Shown here: piece by piece, positions 23,280 to 37,213 of the stretch | Layout: each line of letters begins with the position of its first letter | Position numbering within the stretch: the first letter of the stretch is position 1 | Source: Sindora glabra | Taxonomy: Eukaryota > Streptophyta > Magnoliopsida > Fabales > Fabaceae | Length of the DNA: 64,000 nucleotides | Assembly: GCA_020226215.1 (NCBI GenBank) | Contig: CM035227.1 | Location: 4,581,343-4,645,342 of the forward strand | Direction: 5' to 3' | Program-made: the position numbers and the translations under genes | Notes under the pieces: model-generated | The model's database searches: none | What the model was told of the DNA's origin: nothing | What the model saw: only the letters and a program-made list of their open reading frames with translations

Positions 23280-26200
23280 AATATTGTTGCAATAGTTGTG
23301 TTCAAGTAAATACATAAATTAACTTCTAAATTTTATATTTTATTGTGCAAAGAATCAAAGGAACATCAATCATATATAATAAAACACAAATTTTTTCAAT
23401 TAGTCACCTTTATCTTTTCTAAAACTGTTATTAGATTAAGGTTTGTGGGCTGGCTTGTTAACTTAAGAGCTTTAAAGCTCGTTAACTCATAAATTTTGAA
23501 GAATTTAGACCTCTGAATGGTAAAGACTACGATATCTTTTAAGAATTCGGGGCTTTGGAACCCGGAGCACGTGGCAAGATGCAAATGTGCCATGCATTAT
23601 TATTGTAAAAGGAAATTATAAATAATGAGTTAGGAAAAATTGCAGGAATGACTCATTTTATCAGGTGAGTCACACTATTGCAATAGATAAGTTTCTTAGT
23701 GGGAAGAGCAAGAAAACATTTTTCACTCTCCCTTAACGGTTGTCAGAGGCTTAAATCTTTGGAGGAGTAATGTATATAAAGTAAAATTACAGTATTTCCC
23801 ACTAAAAACTAGAAAAGATTAGAGGATTTTCATTGCCGTCTTCTCTGTGTTTCTGCCATAAGATAATAAAGGCAAATGCCGTTACGAACTTCTTTACCTT
23901 CTTAATTAATTTCATCCTGAGTTGACTTCTGCTCGGCGTTGTTGGATTTGGTCCCTGTGATATCCATTAATGGAATTTAGATGTGAGAAATTGAAGAAGC
24001 AAACATAAGAAGAAGAGTGAGAAAGGTTAGTTATATTTAAATATATTTTTATTTTTTAAAAATTATTTTTATATTTTAAAATTATATTTATTTAAAAAAT
24101 AAATATTAGAAGATGTTCAAAATTATAAATAAAAATATTTTATATAATTACAAATTAACATTTAAATCATAAACATAAATTAAGAAAATATTTAAAAATT
24201 TATTTTTTATTTTTAAAAATAAAAAATAAAAAATTATTTGCCATATTGTTATTCCATTAGCAATGACACATATCACAATTATTTCCTTGGGTTTGTTTGC
24301 AAATTTTGTTACTTCCTATCTGCAACAATTATAAGAAGGCAATCGGGCATTCAAAATGAAGCCATGTCATCCTGGGTTCCAACACCCTCAGGGTGCCATA
24401 GAATTCACCCTATTTTAATGATTTTATAAAATACGGGTTGCAAATAGTCAACGTACGAAATTCTTGATTTGTGCAAGTTAGTGAATAGGCTAGACTAGCC
24501 TGCAAGTATATTTTTTTACGTATTTTTTAAATTTTATATAGGTCAAAATTTTTAATTCATATAAAATTATGCTTTCATTTTTTATTTATAATTATATAAG
24601 ATTATATTATAAATAATTGATAAATGATATTTTTATATTGTTCATATTTTATGACTTATACTTTATATATTTAATATTTTCCAAAATTACATATATAAAT
24701 ATAAAATATATTATAATATATTTATAAATAAATATATGATATTTTTAAATAATTTTAATTTTTTATTATTTAAAAATTTAAAAATTGAAAAAATGTTCAC
24801 AACCTGTAAAAATCAAACTAAAACCTCCGATGTAAAAATTTGTACACAACGGGGAAGGATTCAATCTGATCTATATAATGGCCTGACCAGCTTTAATATT
24901 CTTCTTGAGGTGAAACTTCATTATCAGCTTACAATATGATGAATAAAGTTGTATATGGGTCAGACGATCCATCCATTAAAAAAAAAATACAAGAATTGGA
25001 CTCTTTTTTATGGTTCAATGGACTTGTTGATCTCTTTTCATGAACTAATTATTATTCGAATCAGATTATATTAATAAGAAATGGATTGACTTAACTTAAT
25101 TATATTAATTTATTTTTAATAATATAATTATATATTATAAAAAATAATTATATATAATTATTTTTAATAAAAAATAATTTAATATAATTAAATATTTATA
25201 TATTTAAATATATATTTTTTATTTTAAAATTTTATTTTTACTTAAAAATAAAAATTAATAATATTTTGGCCTTCGGTTTAGACCTTTGACCATGTATAAA
25301 AATAGTCTGGCCAAATTTTTTTAAATTTCATACAATTTTGCGTAAAAAACCAACTTAAAACCTAACAACCCAGCTTATATACATCTCACTTCATCAGTAT
25401 TTAGTTATTTACCCCTTCGAATGAATAAACTAGCTAAAAGACAATAGTTTGTTGCAGTTGGATTATTTTTTTGAAGTTAATTTTTATAAGAAAATTTTAT
25501 ATTTTTATATATAAATGAAAAATATGATACTTCAAATATTACATACTTTACATTTTATTTTTAAATAAATTATTTTTATTAAATTTATTATATTTAATAC
25601 TAAATATATCAATTATTTTTTATTGTTTTAAAAAAAACAAACGAACTTTGCACAATATTATGGAATGCTTGTGTTTAAAACTTATTTATTTAGGATATAT
25701 CTCTTCTCTTGAATCTTAGGGAACACAGTACTTTTAATTTAGTATTACAGATTTTAACATGAAAAGTATAGTTTTTTGTTTTTGGTACAAGAATCAGGGC
25801 ATATTTTTCAACGCCGTGAATCCAAGCACAAATTATACATTATTATTTTCATTGGAATCTTAACACCTCTGGCGTCTTCTTCCCTCAAATTTTCTTGGTG
25901 TTTAACGACACCAGAATTAATGAACAGTGAGTTAACTGCAACTTGCTTATCTTTGCACATCAGAAGTTAACACTGAAAACAGCGCACAGAACCACAAGTT
26001 AAATGGCTGCCAGTAGCCGCGAGTATCGAACACATCGTCAAAGATGACTATGGAAAATACTCAAGAGTCTCAATGAATTTGGTTTGAACCTGAAGCAAAA
26101 AATTGAGTTTTTGCTACTTCCACTTAAGATCCATTTGTCTTTTAGTTAGAAAAGCAGAACCTCATCACAAAGGACAAAGGTTGAGTTTGCTTGAAATAGC

Positions 26201-27030
26201 AAAGTTGGAGCTGAAAGAAATGATTTTTTCCAACTTGTTCATTCAATATTCCATTTCTGCTCAGTTCATCGCAAATTTCCAACTCACGCCGCCACACTTT
26301 CTTCGATCTGGGACTTGCAGAAAACCAGAAAGAAGAAAGAGAGAAGCAGTTTATTGATAGTGTTTGTGTTTCCCACCAAGTTTACCTTTTCCTGGGACTG
26401 TGAAATCCTTCTGCCCCTATACTCAAGTGGGTCATTCTTTGTGGCCCTACACGCCCACTTGTTGCTGCTCTTTCTCTCTCTCCGCTGTCTTAGCCTACGC
26501 TGCCTGCTACCTCCTCTTTTTCTATTTTTATTTAATGTTCAGTTCACACTCTCTCAGGTCTCTTCTATTTTTGTGCTCTGAAAGTAGGATCGTTTTTTTT
26601 TTTTCCCAATCTGGATACTGAATAATTTTCCTTCTTCTGATATGCTCCCTTAAAGCTGATGTTTATGTAATAAAAGTCCTGAAATTGGTATAGTTTTGCT
26701 GCTGTATCCGTTGCTCTGTTTGGATGTTTCCGTATTGTCTTCAACTGTGGATTATTGTTGTCTGGTGAAAAGGAAACTGTTATCTTTCAATTCAAGCATA
26801 TAGATCACCTTCATATTATGCAAAACTTAAAGGGTATTAATCGAAACGGCGTATCATGTTCTCTGGATTTGATTGGGGGTTTAAGAGTCACTGCTCACAA
26901 GGGGCTTTTTGAGTAAACCTTCGGCCTTCTCTTCTCCGGAACACAGCAATTTGAATTTCATGCTTGGTCCAATACAATGGAGAGGGTTTTCCTTCTTTAG
27001 CATTCAGCACTTCACCATAGGTGGGAAGAT
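23280..27030. other. Intergenic DNA grading into promoter and 5' leader of the MAPKKK gene
   Basis: 23280-25700 is A+T-rich with no supported gene. From about 26100 base composition rises, and a CT-rich tract with CTCTCTCTCTC-like text (26465-26570) is typical of a plant 5' UTR. TCACCATAG at about 27012-27020 could be the acceptor of a leader intron ending just before the ATG at 27031. The open frames at 26103-26621 on the plus strand are most likely 5' UTR and not separate genes. Confidence 0.5.
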
Positions 27031-30000
27031 ATGAAGAACATTCTTAAGAAGCTTCATATCATGTCTCATCCAGCAGAAGATGCACAAGGATCTTCAACTT
27101 CATCAAGGGATAAGAAATCCAATGATGGTTTATCTTCTAATAAAGTATTGCAGTCTCAGTCTCCTGAAAGTTCTGAGAATAAACCCTTTTCAGGACTTTC
27201 AAGTTGGTTGAATTCAGTGACTCATAAGCAGAGTCCTAGTCCTCCATCTTCCAACCCGACAAGAGGGGAAAGAATGGAGCCATCTGATTCAGTGAGTAGT
27301 GGTGGTTTGGATATTGTTTTGGATTCAGCAAGGCTTGATTCAGGGTCTAGCACTTCAAGGGATCCTGAAATAGAGGAAGAGTATCAAATACAACTGGCTT
27401 TAGAGCTGAGTGCAAAGGAGGATCCTGAGGCTGTGCAGATTGAGGCTATTAAGCAGATCAGTTTAGGCTCTTGTGATCCTGAAAATACACCAGCTGAACT
27501 TGTTGCCTACAGATACTGGGTAAGTTTCTTTGTTCATTTTATGTCACCCCACTGGCTTCAGGTCGAAATCACATTTTTGTGGTTATGATGGTGTTGCCAG
27601 AAGGAAAGATATTGGTTCAAATAAGTTGACTTTCATGTCATTCACAAGGATATGTGTGTCTTTCATATATCTGAAAAGAATTTCTGATGAGTAACGAGAC
27701 TATATTTGCTGTTTATGGTGTGGCTGACTTGGTATATACTCTCCCAGGATGGTTTCCCATTTAGGATAATTATATAACATGGCATTGGCTGCATTCTTCA
27801 GTGATCATGGGTTATAGACATTTAATCATGGAATCCTCCTTTATGAAATCATTCTAATTATATAAGCATTTTTTTTTCTATATTTGGCTTCTAATGCAGT
27901 TTTTAGTTCTACCGTGATGATTAGGGTGCACTTAGACTGCTATACGTTACTTGGATTAGTTCAGAAAATCCAATGAATATGATAATGAAATCGACTTACC
28001 CTATATGTCACTTGGTTATCCGCCTTTAGTTTGTCCTACATACATTCCCTTCTAACTTATCTCATATGTAGATTTATCCATGCTTCACAGAATTACAATT
28101 CTCTAAGTTACGATGACAAGATCATGGATGGTTTCTATGATCTCTATGGGATCTTGACAGAGTCAACATCTGCAAGAATGCCTTCCCTTGTGGATCTGCA
28201 AGGAACACCAATCTCAGAGAGTATCACATGGGAAGCAGTCTTGGTCAATAGGGCTGCCGATTCTAATTTGTTAAAGCTTGAGCAAAATGCCCTAGAGTTA
28301 GCAGTGAAGTCTAGGCCAAATTGTGAAGTAGTTGCAGATAGCAATTTGGTGCAGAAGCTTGCCATATTGGTGGCTGACTATATGGGTGGACCTGTTGCTG
28401 ATCCTGGAAGCATGTCAAGATCATGGCGGAGTCTTAGTTACAGTCTGAAAGCAACCCTTGGTAGCATGGTTTTGCCACTTGGTTCTCTGACAATTGGGTT
28501 GGCTCGCCATCGTGCTTTGTTATTTAAGGTACTTATTGCATTATTTTCATTTATAATTTTATTTTTAATTTTAAAAGAGCGCCAAGCATTAGATGATGGG
28601 AGCATTCAGTTACACAAATGAAATCCTGTTAGATGATATCGAGAAAATAAGCAAATTATGACTGCCATATGATTTGAAGTATTCATAATTTTCTTTCACA
28701 ATGGTATTTTACTGCTATATTAAAATTTTAAGTTTTGTATTGTTCAATAGGTGTGGTTTTAGCTCTAACTATTAATTAAAATCATGCATATATGTAACAG
28801 ACATATTACTATCAAGTGCAGGTTTTAGCTGATAGTGTGGGCATACTGTGTCGGTTAGTGAAAGGACATCAGTATACAGGTTCAGATGATGTAGCAATGA
28901 ACTTTGTCAAGCTAGATGATGGAAGGTAAGTGCAATTAGAGTTGCATTTTCTGATGTAGGCAAGTAGGCCGAGTTGTTTATGACAAAATTTTCCTTCACT
29001 GGCATTGGGACATGATTTTATGTGCTTGTATGAATTGCTTTAGTTGCTTTCTGTTATTAATACTCAATTTTGAGTGCAAGGCATGTAATATAACTCAATG
29101 TTTCTTCTGTCTTAGTTTTCTCCAGAGTTGAAGCTGTTTTCCAATTCTGGTATCTTTGTGTTCTCAATTTCCTCTTTTGTTGATATGTCTAATAATTCTT
29201 CAAAGTTGATGATAGCTTCAGATTGCCTCATTTTTTAACTTCGAATTTGGAGTTGCAATGCCTTATTCTGTCACTAAAAGATGTGGTTTAATTGAATTTC
29301 AGGGAGTATATCGTTGATCTAATGGCAGATCCTGGAACACTCATTCCATCTGATGTCAATGGATCTCATATTGAATATGATGAATCACTATTTGCGGCCA
29401 GTCCTTCTTCAAGGGATATTGATTCTTCTCATGTAGCATCATCCAGCACGGTTGGAAGTTCATCTGAAGAAACTCCAGACTTTGGAGTGCTGGATAAGAG
29501 AAACAGATTAACTGATTTAGGCTATGCAGGGAAGGAACCTGATGTTAGCACTCCTGCGAATTTAAGTGGGCCCAATATAAGCAAGGAGATTATGGTCCGG
29601 GAAGTGTCTAGTAGACCTAATTATCCAATCACGCATGCAAGATCTCCTTCTTGGACTGAAGGGATCAGTTCCCCTGCAGTACGCAGAATGAAAGTCAAGG
29701 ATGTTTCACAATATATGATTGATGCTGCCAAGGAAAATCCAAACTTAGCTCAGAAACTTCATGATGTTTTACTTGAAAGCGGTGTTGTTGCTCCTCCAAA
29801 CTTATTTTCTGAACTTTATCATGAGCAGTCCAGTGCCTCAACTGCCGAGGCTAATACCTTAACTGATGAAAAAGTCGAATATGAAAAGGGAAGTGGACAG
29901 GTAGAAAGTAAGGTTCATGATAGTGTAGGTCCAGCTCGATTCTTGCCTCCATTGCCTCAGTTCAGAGTTCATGCCAAAGCAAGTCCTAGCAGTCAGCTGG

Positions 30001-33000
30001 AGCATTCTAAGCCAGTAGAAGGTTTGGGGACCAAACTTCGTCTTGATATGAGAGAACTCAGGGAAGGAACTGGACAGCAAATACCATCACAGGCAGAAGT
30101 AATTTCTATAAAATATGGGAAAAATGTCCCTGTTGCTGCTGCAGCCGCTGCTGCCGCAGCTGTTGTTGCATCTTCCATGGTAGTTGCGGTAGCAAAGTCA
30201 AACACTGACTCAAATATTGAACTTCCTGTAGCAGCAGCTGCTACTGCTACAGCTGCAGCTGTAGTAGCAACCACTGCTGCTGTTAAAGGGCAATATGAGC
30301 CGGGCCTTCGAGGTGATGGAGATATGGATGGTACAGGTTATGACACAAAGGGTAGTGGTGATGGAGAGCATGATGCTTTAGGAGCAAATTCAGAAGGAGA
30401 GAGAATATCAGATAGATCTGTAGGTAATGATAGCAACAAATCTGATTCTGCTTTAGATGATGTTGCTGAATGTGAGATTCCCTGGGAGGAAATCACCCAG
30501 GGTGAGCGAATTGGACTCGGTACTTAACTGCTCCCTGTTCCACAAGATCCATTTATATTCTTTTACTTGATAGTGTTGATGCGTGTAGGACACCTATTTC
30601 CATCTGGTTTTAACATAAGAAAATTTATGTTCACTTGTGTGGCGTGTGTTTGTTCTGCAGGGTCATACGGGGAGGTGTACCGTGGTGAATGGCGTGGAAC
30701 TGTGAGTTTACTTATGCTTATGACACTTTATCCAATCCTGGCATGTATTGTGAATGGTTCTTTTCGTTTGTTTGACATGAATTGCAAACTTTTAAGACTT
30801 CACTGCTGCAGTTGTACCTGTGTATATGCAAGTTCCAGAAAATGTAAAATTTTATTAGTCAAATATACTTCCAAGCATAAATTATTGCCTGGTTCAGTGC
30901 TAGCTTACTTGATTGTCTTTAATTTATTGAGACATGTCAGTATTTTTTATGTCCTTATGGGTCATTTTCTGTTATGTAATATAGACATTCAAATAATTAA
31001 AGGACTTTCCTCCCTTTGGTCTGTAGGAAGTTGCTGTAAAGAGGTTTCTAGATCAAGACATCTATGGTTTAGCACTTGAAGAATTCAAAAGTGAGGTACA
31101 AGCCACCTCTACTTTTCTTGGTGTTTGCTTTTTTAAATTCTATTCCTTTTATGTGCAGTTGATTAATAATTCTGTTGACTTTAAACATAATACTAGAATC
31201 TGATATACGTCTTGCTTGTCTGTTCCATTTTTTAGGTCACTAATCTCTTTCCCTCTAGCATAATTATAATTTATAGTAATGGTCATTACATTTATAGTAA
31301 TCCAGCACAGTAATCCAGCACCCTTAGTGGTACAATGACACTTGTCTTTAGTTGGGGCTTTCCCTTTTCAGTGTCTTGAGTTTGAACCTGAATGTGCGTT
31401 AAGTGGTTTGCTGCTTGTCCTATCCAATAAGAAAAATAATTTGGCATCAGAAAAAAATAGGTGTTTTAATCACAGCATGTTCCATGTTCCTATATGTAAG
31501 CCATTTTAGTCACTAACTTCACAAACTGCCTTTCTTATTCCTTATCCTTTGTATATTTAATTATCATCGCTCTCATGTACCAAGAAAAATTGTCATCACT
31601 CTCAACTTTGAATATGTTTTGTACTGTGATCCAAGTTTGTAATATCAACTTTTTCATACATTTTGTCGCTTTTGCATATTGCGTGCTGAAACACTACACA
31701 GTACATTACAGCAATTATGTATGTTCGGTTAAGTAAATTCAAATAATCCTTTGCTTAAAGTGTCAAATCAATTTTAACTTCTGCTACGCGTTGCAATAGG
31801 TCCAAATAATGAAAAGACTCAGGCATCCAAACGTTGTTCTCTTCATGGGAGCGGTAACTCGGCCTCCAAATCTTTCAATTGTTACTGAATTTCTTCCCAG
31901 GTAAGTTGGAAAATACATGTTCTGAGGTTAACAGTAGATTCTTGATTACAAAATTTGGGAGTTAACATTTCCTATCAATGCAATGTATGAGGTGGTTCTG
32001 ACTCTTTTGTCAGACAAAAGAATAACGCCAAGTCGAAGAAAGATCTTGCGGAATTGACTTTCTGAATGTGTCACAAACTACAGATCCCTCGGATTCAAAT
32101 TAAAAAGCAATAACTGCTGTTCCTTATGAATTGATAGCAGCAACATTTTTTAAGCAAATCCTGTATGATTTATCGGTACAAATGGCAATGAACAGACAAA
32201 AATAAATGTATTGATTTTGACATTTTTTTTAACAATGCCCAACTCATTTTATTTTTTATTAATTAACAATGTTATATGCACCGAAAGGATTTTGAATGTA
32301 AATCAAGGATTATCAATTGAATATAAAATAGTGGGGCATATTTGTAAAATATAATTTAATGGATAGAAAAGATTCAGAATCTAATTTCCAATCCTGCTTT
32401 TAAGCATATAACATTTTTGTTTATTAATATTCTTGCTGCATTAACGCACTTGAAGATTCCTTTAGGCATGAATCGCATAAGATACAAAATAATTAATCTC
32501 TTATTTATATGAGTGTTGACTATTATGTTCCCAAATTTCATAATTGAAGACTATTAATCTCTTATTTTTTTTCCTTTTTATTATAATTATTCTTCCACTC
32601 TTATTTGTAATATTAAAAAAAATGATAAAAAGAAATAATATAATTGAAAATTTATTTTCTATTTATTTTAACATCGCAAAGGGTGAATAATTAAATAAAA
32701 ACAAAAATAAGGGTGTAATAGTGTTTTATGAAATTTGAGGAATATATAAAACTTGGTACCAAATTTTGTCTTTACTTTTTCAGAGATTAATGCAAAACCT
32801 TTTGCTGATATTTGTTTGGTTAGCAAACAGAATTGAAACACTCGAAAATCGTATAGATTTTAGTATACTTTGCGTTCCTAACGTTGTTTCTTCTGGCGGC
32901 GGCATCATTTACCCTTCAAATACTGAGATGTAGGTCATCTTTTGCAGAGGCAGTTTATATAGGTTAATTCACCGGCCTAACAATCAACTAGATGAGAGAA

Positions 33001-34885
33001 GGCGATTGAGGATGGCCCTTGATGCTGTAGGATTATGTTGTCTTTAAAATTTTTTTCCAGTTAACTTTTGCTTTAATCAGCGAATCTTACTTGTCTTCTC
33101 TGAAAATTCAGGCCCGAGGAATGAATTATTTGCACAACTGCACTCCAATGATTGTCCATCGTGATTTGAAGTCCCCAAATCTTCTTGTTGACAAAAACTG
33201 GGTTGTAAAGGTGCACCGACCTCGTGAAAATTAAGATTTTTTAATGGCAGGGTAAATGCTCCATGTTGATATGACGTGATTTTTCTGTCTGTTGAATAGG
33301 TTTGTGATTTTGGGCTATCGCGAATCAAGCATAGTACATTCCTCTCTTCACGATCGACTGCAGGAACAGTAAGCCATCATAAATAACTGCCTTGTTATAA
33401 AGCCCTGTCCCCTGTTGTTGATTTAATTCTTCCTTTATCCTCTTATTGGATGTTCTTTCTTTCATGGTGTTGCATGTTTTTCTTTTGAAACCAATATATG
33501 CAGACATTCATGGTGTTGCATGTTTTTATTTTGAAACCAATATATGCAGACATTCGTAATCAGAAATAATGCATGGTGACATGGTATTAGGGAAAATAAT
33601 TTCTGCTCTAAAGCAGCAGAAGATGTTTTCCATCACACAACCCCACATATAGAAGGAGCAAATGGAACATTTTTTGTGATCTTAAACATAAGCAAATGAG
33701 AGATTATTCCTACTACACAAGATGTTTTTCAACAAAACAAATGGACTCTTTAAGTACAATGTTAGTGCATATCAAATTGTATCTCCATGGCATGTGAAAA
33801 CTTCTTCTGGATGTTGCCTTTAGCTACTTCAGGGTTCCTTTTAATTGCTGAATATTTTTTTTTAATTGCATTATCATTTGTTTTTAGCATATTGATGAAA
33901 GTAGAAATAAATCTCACAACAACCGGATATTTAGTACATGTTGTATAATGTGTTTCAGGCTGAGTGGATGGCTCCTGAAGTATTAAGAAATGAACCTTCA
34001 AATGAGAAGTAAGTTCTTTTTTCTCCATTTTGGTTCAAGTTTCGAGGTTTCTACTTGCTTTTTTGTACTTTTAAATGCCTTTCACCTTTTTCAGAGGATT
34101 ATGATGTAGAAACTATTCAAAAGTAACTTTCACCAGCCAAGGATTTAGTGCTTTTGAGAGACCTGATATTAAAATTTCCTGAAATAGGCTTACAATCATA
34201 ATTATTTTCAGGACATCTTCTAAAATTATAGATCTACGTTCTACAAACTACAGTCTAACCCAGGCTTAATTTTAAAGCTAATTCAGACATAATCTTCTCA
34301 TAGTATCTACTATCATTACATCTCTAGCCATATCTCCTTATAGTATTTACTTTTCATGGGATTTTCCCAAATGATATGAAATTGAATTCCTTATTTATGT
34401 ATTATTTTTAGGCCCTTTTGGACTTTATGATGATAGTAAGTTGTGGTTGAGCATCCAGGTGTGACGTATATAGCTTTGGGGTCATACTATGGGAGCTATC
34501 TACATTGCAGCAACCCTGGGGAGGAATGAATCCAATGCAGGTTGTTGGTGCTGTGGGTTTCCAACAACGCCGTCTTGAAATTCCAGATGATGTGGACCCT
34601 CAAGTTGCAGATATTATACGGAAATGCTGGCAGACGTGAGTGCACATACCTTTTTATCTTGCACTGGACAAGAATTTCTTCTCCTTCAGCTGCATGACTG
34701 AATATGTTATCTTTTTGCATTATAGAGATCCAAAGTTGAGACCCACATTTGCTGAGATCATGGCTGCTCTGAAGCCATTGCAGAAGCCAATAATCAGTTC
34801 TCAGGTGGCCAGAGCAAGTGTAACAGCGGCTGGTGGCCATGAGAAGGGTCAGTCATCAAGAGTTGCAGAAGAACCGGCAGGATAG
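27031..34885 (+). CDS. SIS8: Raf-like MAP kinase kinase kinase, EDR1/SIS8 type (group B3), 13 exons
   Basis: Protein Ser/Thr kinase of the plant Raf-like MAPKKK class; Arabidopsis relatives act in sugar, stress and defence signalling. Exons: 27031-27519, 28091-28528, 28822-28925, 29303-30519, 30661-30701, 31027-31095, 31800-31900, 32948-33026, 33112-33210, 33300-33368, 33959-34008, 34459-34635, 34726-34885. They sum to 3093 nt, 1030 aa. The N-terminus is Ser-rich. An EDR1 domain follows (about 130-345; RYWNYNSLSYDDKIMDGFYD across the first junction). The middle is disordered with two Ala-rich tracts (about 617-635, 650-672). The kinase domain (about 740-1000) shows IGLGSYGEVYRGEW, catalytic Lys in EVAVKRF (about 768), HRDLKSPNLL, DFGLSR and GTAEWMAPEVLRNEPSNEK. 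All key residues are present. The Ala tracts and length point to the SIS8/M3Kdelta7 pair, not EDR1 itself. Confidence 0.95.
30127..30300 (+). repeat. GC-rich alanine-codon tracts in the MAPKKK exon 4
   Basis: GCT/GCA/GCC runs encode about ten consecutive alanines near residue 620 and a second mixed Ala/Thr/Val run near residue 650. Mixed synonymous codons suggest selection or old expansion, not a recent pure triplet expansion. Confidence 0.85.
33461..33552 (+). repeat. 46-bp tandem duplication in MAPKKK intron 10
   Basis: TTCATGGTGTTGCATGTTTTT, a TTTTGAAACCAATATATG block and CAGACA occur twice in a row, starting at 33461 and 33507, nearly identical. Each copy carries an ATATGCAG that could act as a decoy 3' splice site. 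Confidence 0.9.
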
Positions 34886-35903
34886 AAAACAATTATACAC
34901 CTAACTGTGTCTTTGTTCATTATACTGCTGAAAAATGGAGGGCAAGTTGTAGAGTATTTGAGGTGAGTCTGAAAAAGAAAAAAGGTTGGTTGGTTGAGCA
35001 CGATGACCTAACTTACATCCTGATTCAAGCTTGTGATTCCCTTTTTTTTTTTTTTTTCTTTTTGGTTTTTGAAAACATACGTTCCTTTTTTCTTCATCCC
35101 CTGCCCAGTTTCTCCTATGCAACCTGCATTGTAGCCATTGTGTATCATTTGTTTGTACAAAATTGATTTGAAATTGTTGTAATCAAATGTCTAAATTTTA
35201 TTGTCCATAGAAAGTGTGACAAGTGCCAAAAGTTTCTGTAAAATTTGAAACAAGAGAATCGCCCATGAAAACTCAGTTACAACTGTAAAATTTGAGACAA
35301 AAGAGAGGATTGTCAATGAAAACTATCTGTGGCTGCAGAAGTAAAAAATGCAAGCGTTGAATTGTCCTTGGTAAACAAAATACTGCACATTTTAATCAAC
35401 TGGATGTAAAAGTGATAAATTTATTTTCAGGCCATTTTTCTGGAGACTTGCTATGGTAAATAACTATTGAATTGTAAATTGTAATATAAATAATTGATAT
35501 TAATTTCAAAAGAAAATTTTTGAAAGCTAAAATGTTACTAATTTTAAATTGCACACATCCACCCTCCTGGGAGTTTTTTCCGGTCCTACAGTAATAAAAA
35601 TCAAGTGCCACTGGTTTTTCTACTTATTTGTGACGAGTCAGATTTATTAATTTATTTATTATAATTAAAATAATAGATCAGAAGTTTTCACTCACTCAAA
35701 CAACTCTTACCCTGTGAGGAGGGTGACTGCGACCGTCTGAGCATTTTTTCTCTTTTTCAGATTGAAGGGCATTTTGGAAAGCACCTCTTGGATGACCCCA
35801 GAAATCTAGATAAGGTAGGGACAAAACCAAGTGCTACATGTGAGATATGTCGATCCGTTCTTTGTATCTTAACCAAGCTTCTCTAATTTTTTTTAGCTTA
35901 AAA
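34886..35903. other. 3' UTR of the MAPKKK gene and promoter of the FKBP gene
   Basis: About 1 kb between two head-to-tail genes. A T-rich run of about 17 T sits at 35043-35059. No separate gene is supported; short frames on both strands have no domain. The FKBP transcript probably begins near 35750-35850. Confidence 0.55.
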
Positions 35904-37213
35904 ATGGCTGCTTTCTTTGGTTCTCAACAAATTTTCTCCCTTCCCACAACAAGAATTCATCACATTTCTTCGTCATCACAAGCACCCCCACCAACACCAC
36001 AACAAAATTCAACTCCACAACCTCAGCCTCAGCCTCCAACTTCATCTTCTTCACAGTTAAGCACGAGTTATTCTGAAGAGTCAGCACAACAAGTCTCTGC
36101 CAAAACACAGCAACAGAAATCCATCAAACCCACAACCAAGGTTGAATCAACAGACTGGATAGCCACTAGCTTAACCAGGAGATTTGGGCTTGGAGCTGGT
36201 CTTGCTTGGGTTGCTTTTCTTGCCTTTGGTGTCGTCTCTGAACAAATCAAGACCCGCGTTGACGTTTCCCAACAAGAGGCAAATACAAGGTCTCTGCTCT
36301 CTCTAAGCAATTCACTACTTCTGGTCATTAAAACGATTTAAAAACGCATGTTATTTTGTTTATCCTTTGCAGATTTTTCAAGCATTCTTGTTATATACAG
36401 AAATTTTCTGAGAATGATCGGAAAGGCTTATTTTTTCTCTTTCATGAATATCAGATATCAGTTTCTTGTACTTTTCTTTCTCATTGAGTTGGGAATTACT
36501 ATGCAAGTTAAATAATTTTTCTGAGAATAGATAATACCAAATGATGACTCAAATGCCATTAGTAACTTGAAACTGTTTTCAACAGGAACGTTGAAAAGGA
36601 GGAAGAGGTGGTGCTGCCTAATGGCATAAGGTGCGTTATCTTTCTTGCTTTCCCACACTAGCTCTTGTAGAGTATACAAGGAATTGAATTACACATCAGG
36701 TGACGTGGTTGCAGCTGAGTAACTGCATTATCGTTATTTTCTGCATTAGTCTGCAATTTTTCACATCACAACTGAAACTGCAACTGCATTTGAAATCCAT
36801 CGGTCTATACATATAAGCTTGTACTAATTAATGCAGTGAAAAATCTCTTCAATGGCAGATATTATGAATTGAAAGTTGGTGGTGGAGCTTCACCAAAGCG
36901 AGGAGACTTGGTGGTGATTGATCTGATGGGAAAAGTACAAGGTAGTGGAGAAGTATTTGTGGACACATTTGGCGCAGAAAACAAACCTCTGGCACTTGTA
37001 ATGGGGTCAAGGCCATATAGCAAGGGAGTGTGTGAAGGGATAGAATATGTGCTCAGAAGTATGAAGGCAGGAGGTAAGAGGAGGATAATAGTGCCTCCCT
37101 CGTTGGGCTTTGGAGACGGTGGTGCTGATCTGGGATCTAATGTGCAAATTCCTCCACTTGCAACACTCGAATATGTTGTAGACGTTGAAAGAGTCTCCAT
37201 TGCACCTGCTTAA
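35904..37213 (+). CDS. FKBP17-2: FKBP-type peptidyl-prolyl cis-trans isomerase, chloroplast (FKBP17-2 type)
   Basis: Peptidyl-prolyl isomerase of the FK506-binding family, expected in the chloroplast. Exons 35904-36289, 36586-36630 and 36859-37213 have GT-AG borders (first donor GTCTCT) and total 786 nt, 261 aa. I chose ATG 35904 (MAAFFGS) over the in-frame ATG at 35847 because it gives a typical transit peptide. Residues 1-85 are Ser/Gln/Pro/Thr-rich, as in a plastid transit peptide. A twin Arg (residues 92-93) precedes the hydrophobic stretch FGLGAGLAWVAFLAFGVVSE, consistent with a thylakoid Tat-type signal or a membrane anchor. The FKBP domain fills exon 3 from about residue 148 (YYELKVGGG). 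It shows VFVDTFG, a CEGIEYVLRSMKAGGKRR helix region and IPPLATLEYVVDV. Its position directly downstream of the MAPKKK gene matches Arabidopsis At1g18160-At1g18170. Confidence 0.93.

Noticed and set aside
26103..26621. Three overlapping plus-strand frames before the MAPKKK gene
   Set aside because: CT-rich leader sequence of the downstream gene; translations are low-complexity Leu/Ser/Phe text without domains.
30567..31079. 170-codon plus-strand frame in the MAPKKK gene
   Set aside because: It reads through intron 4, exon 5 and intron 5; only the short GSYGEVYRGEWRGT part is real coding sequence.
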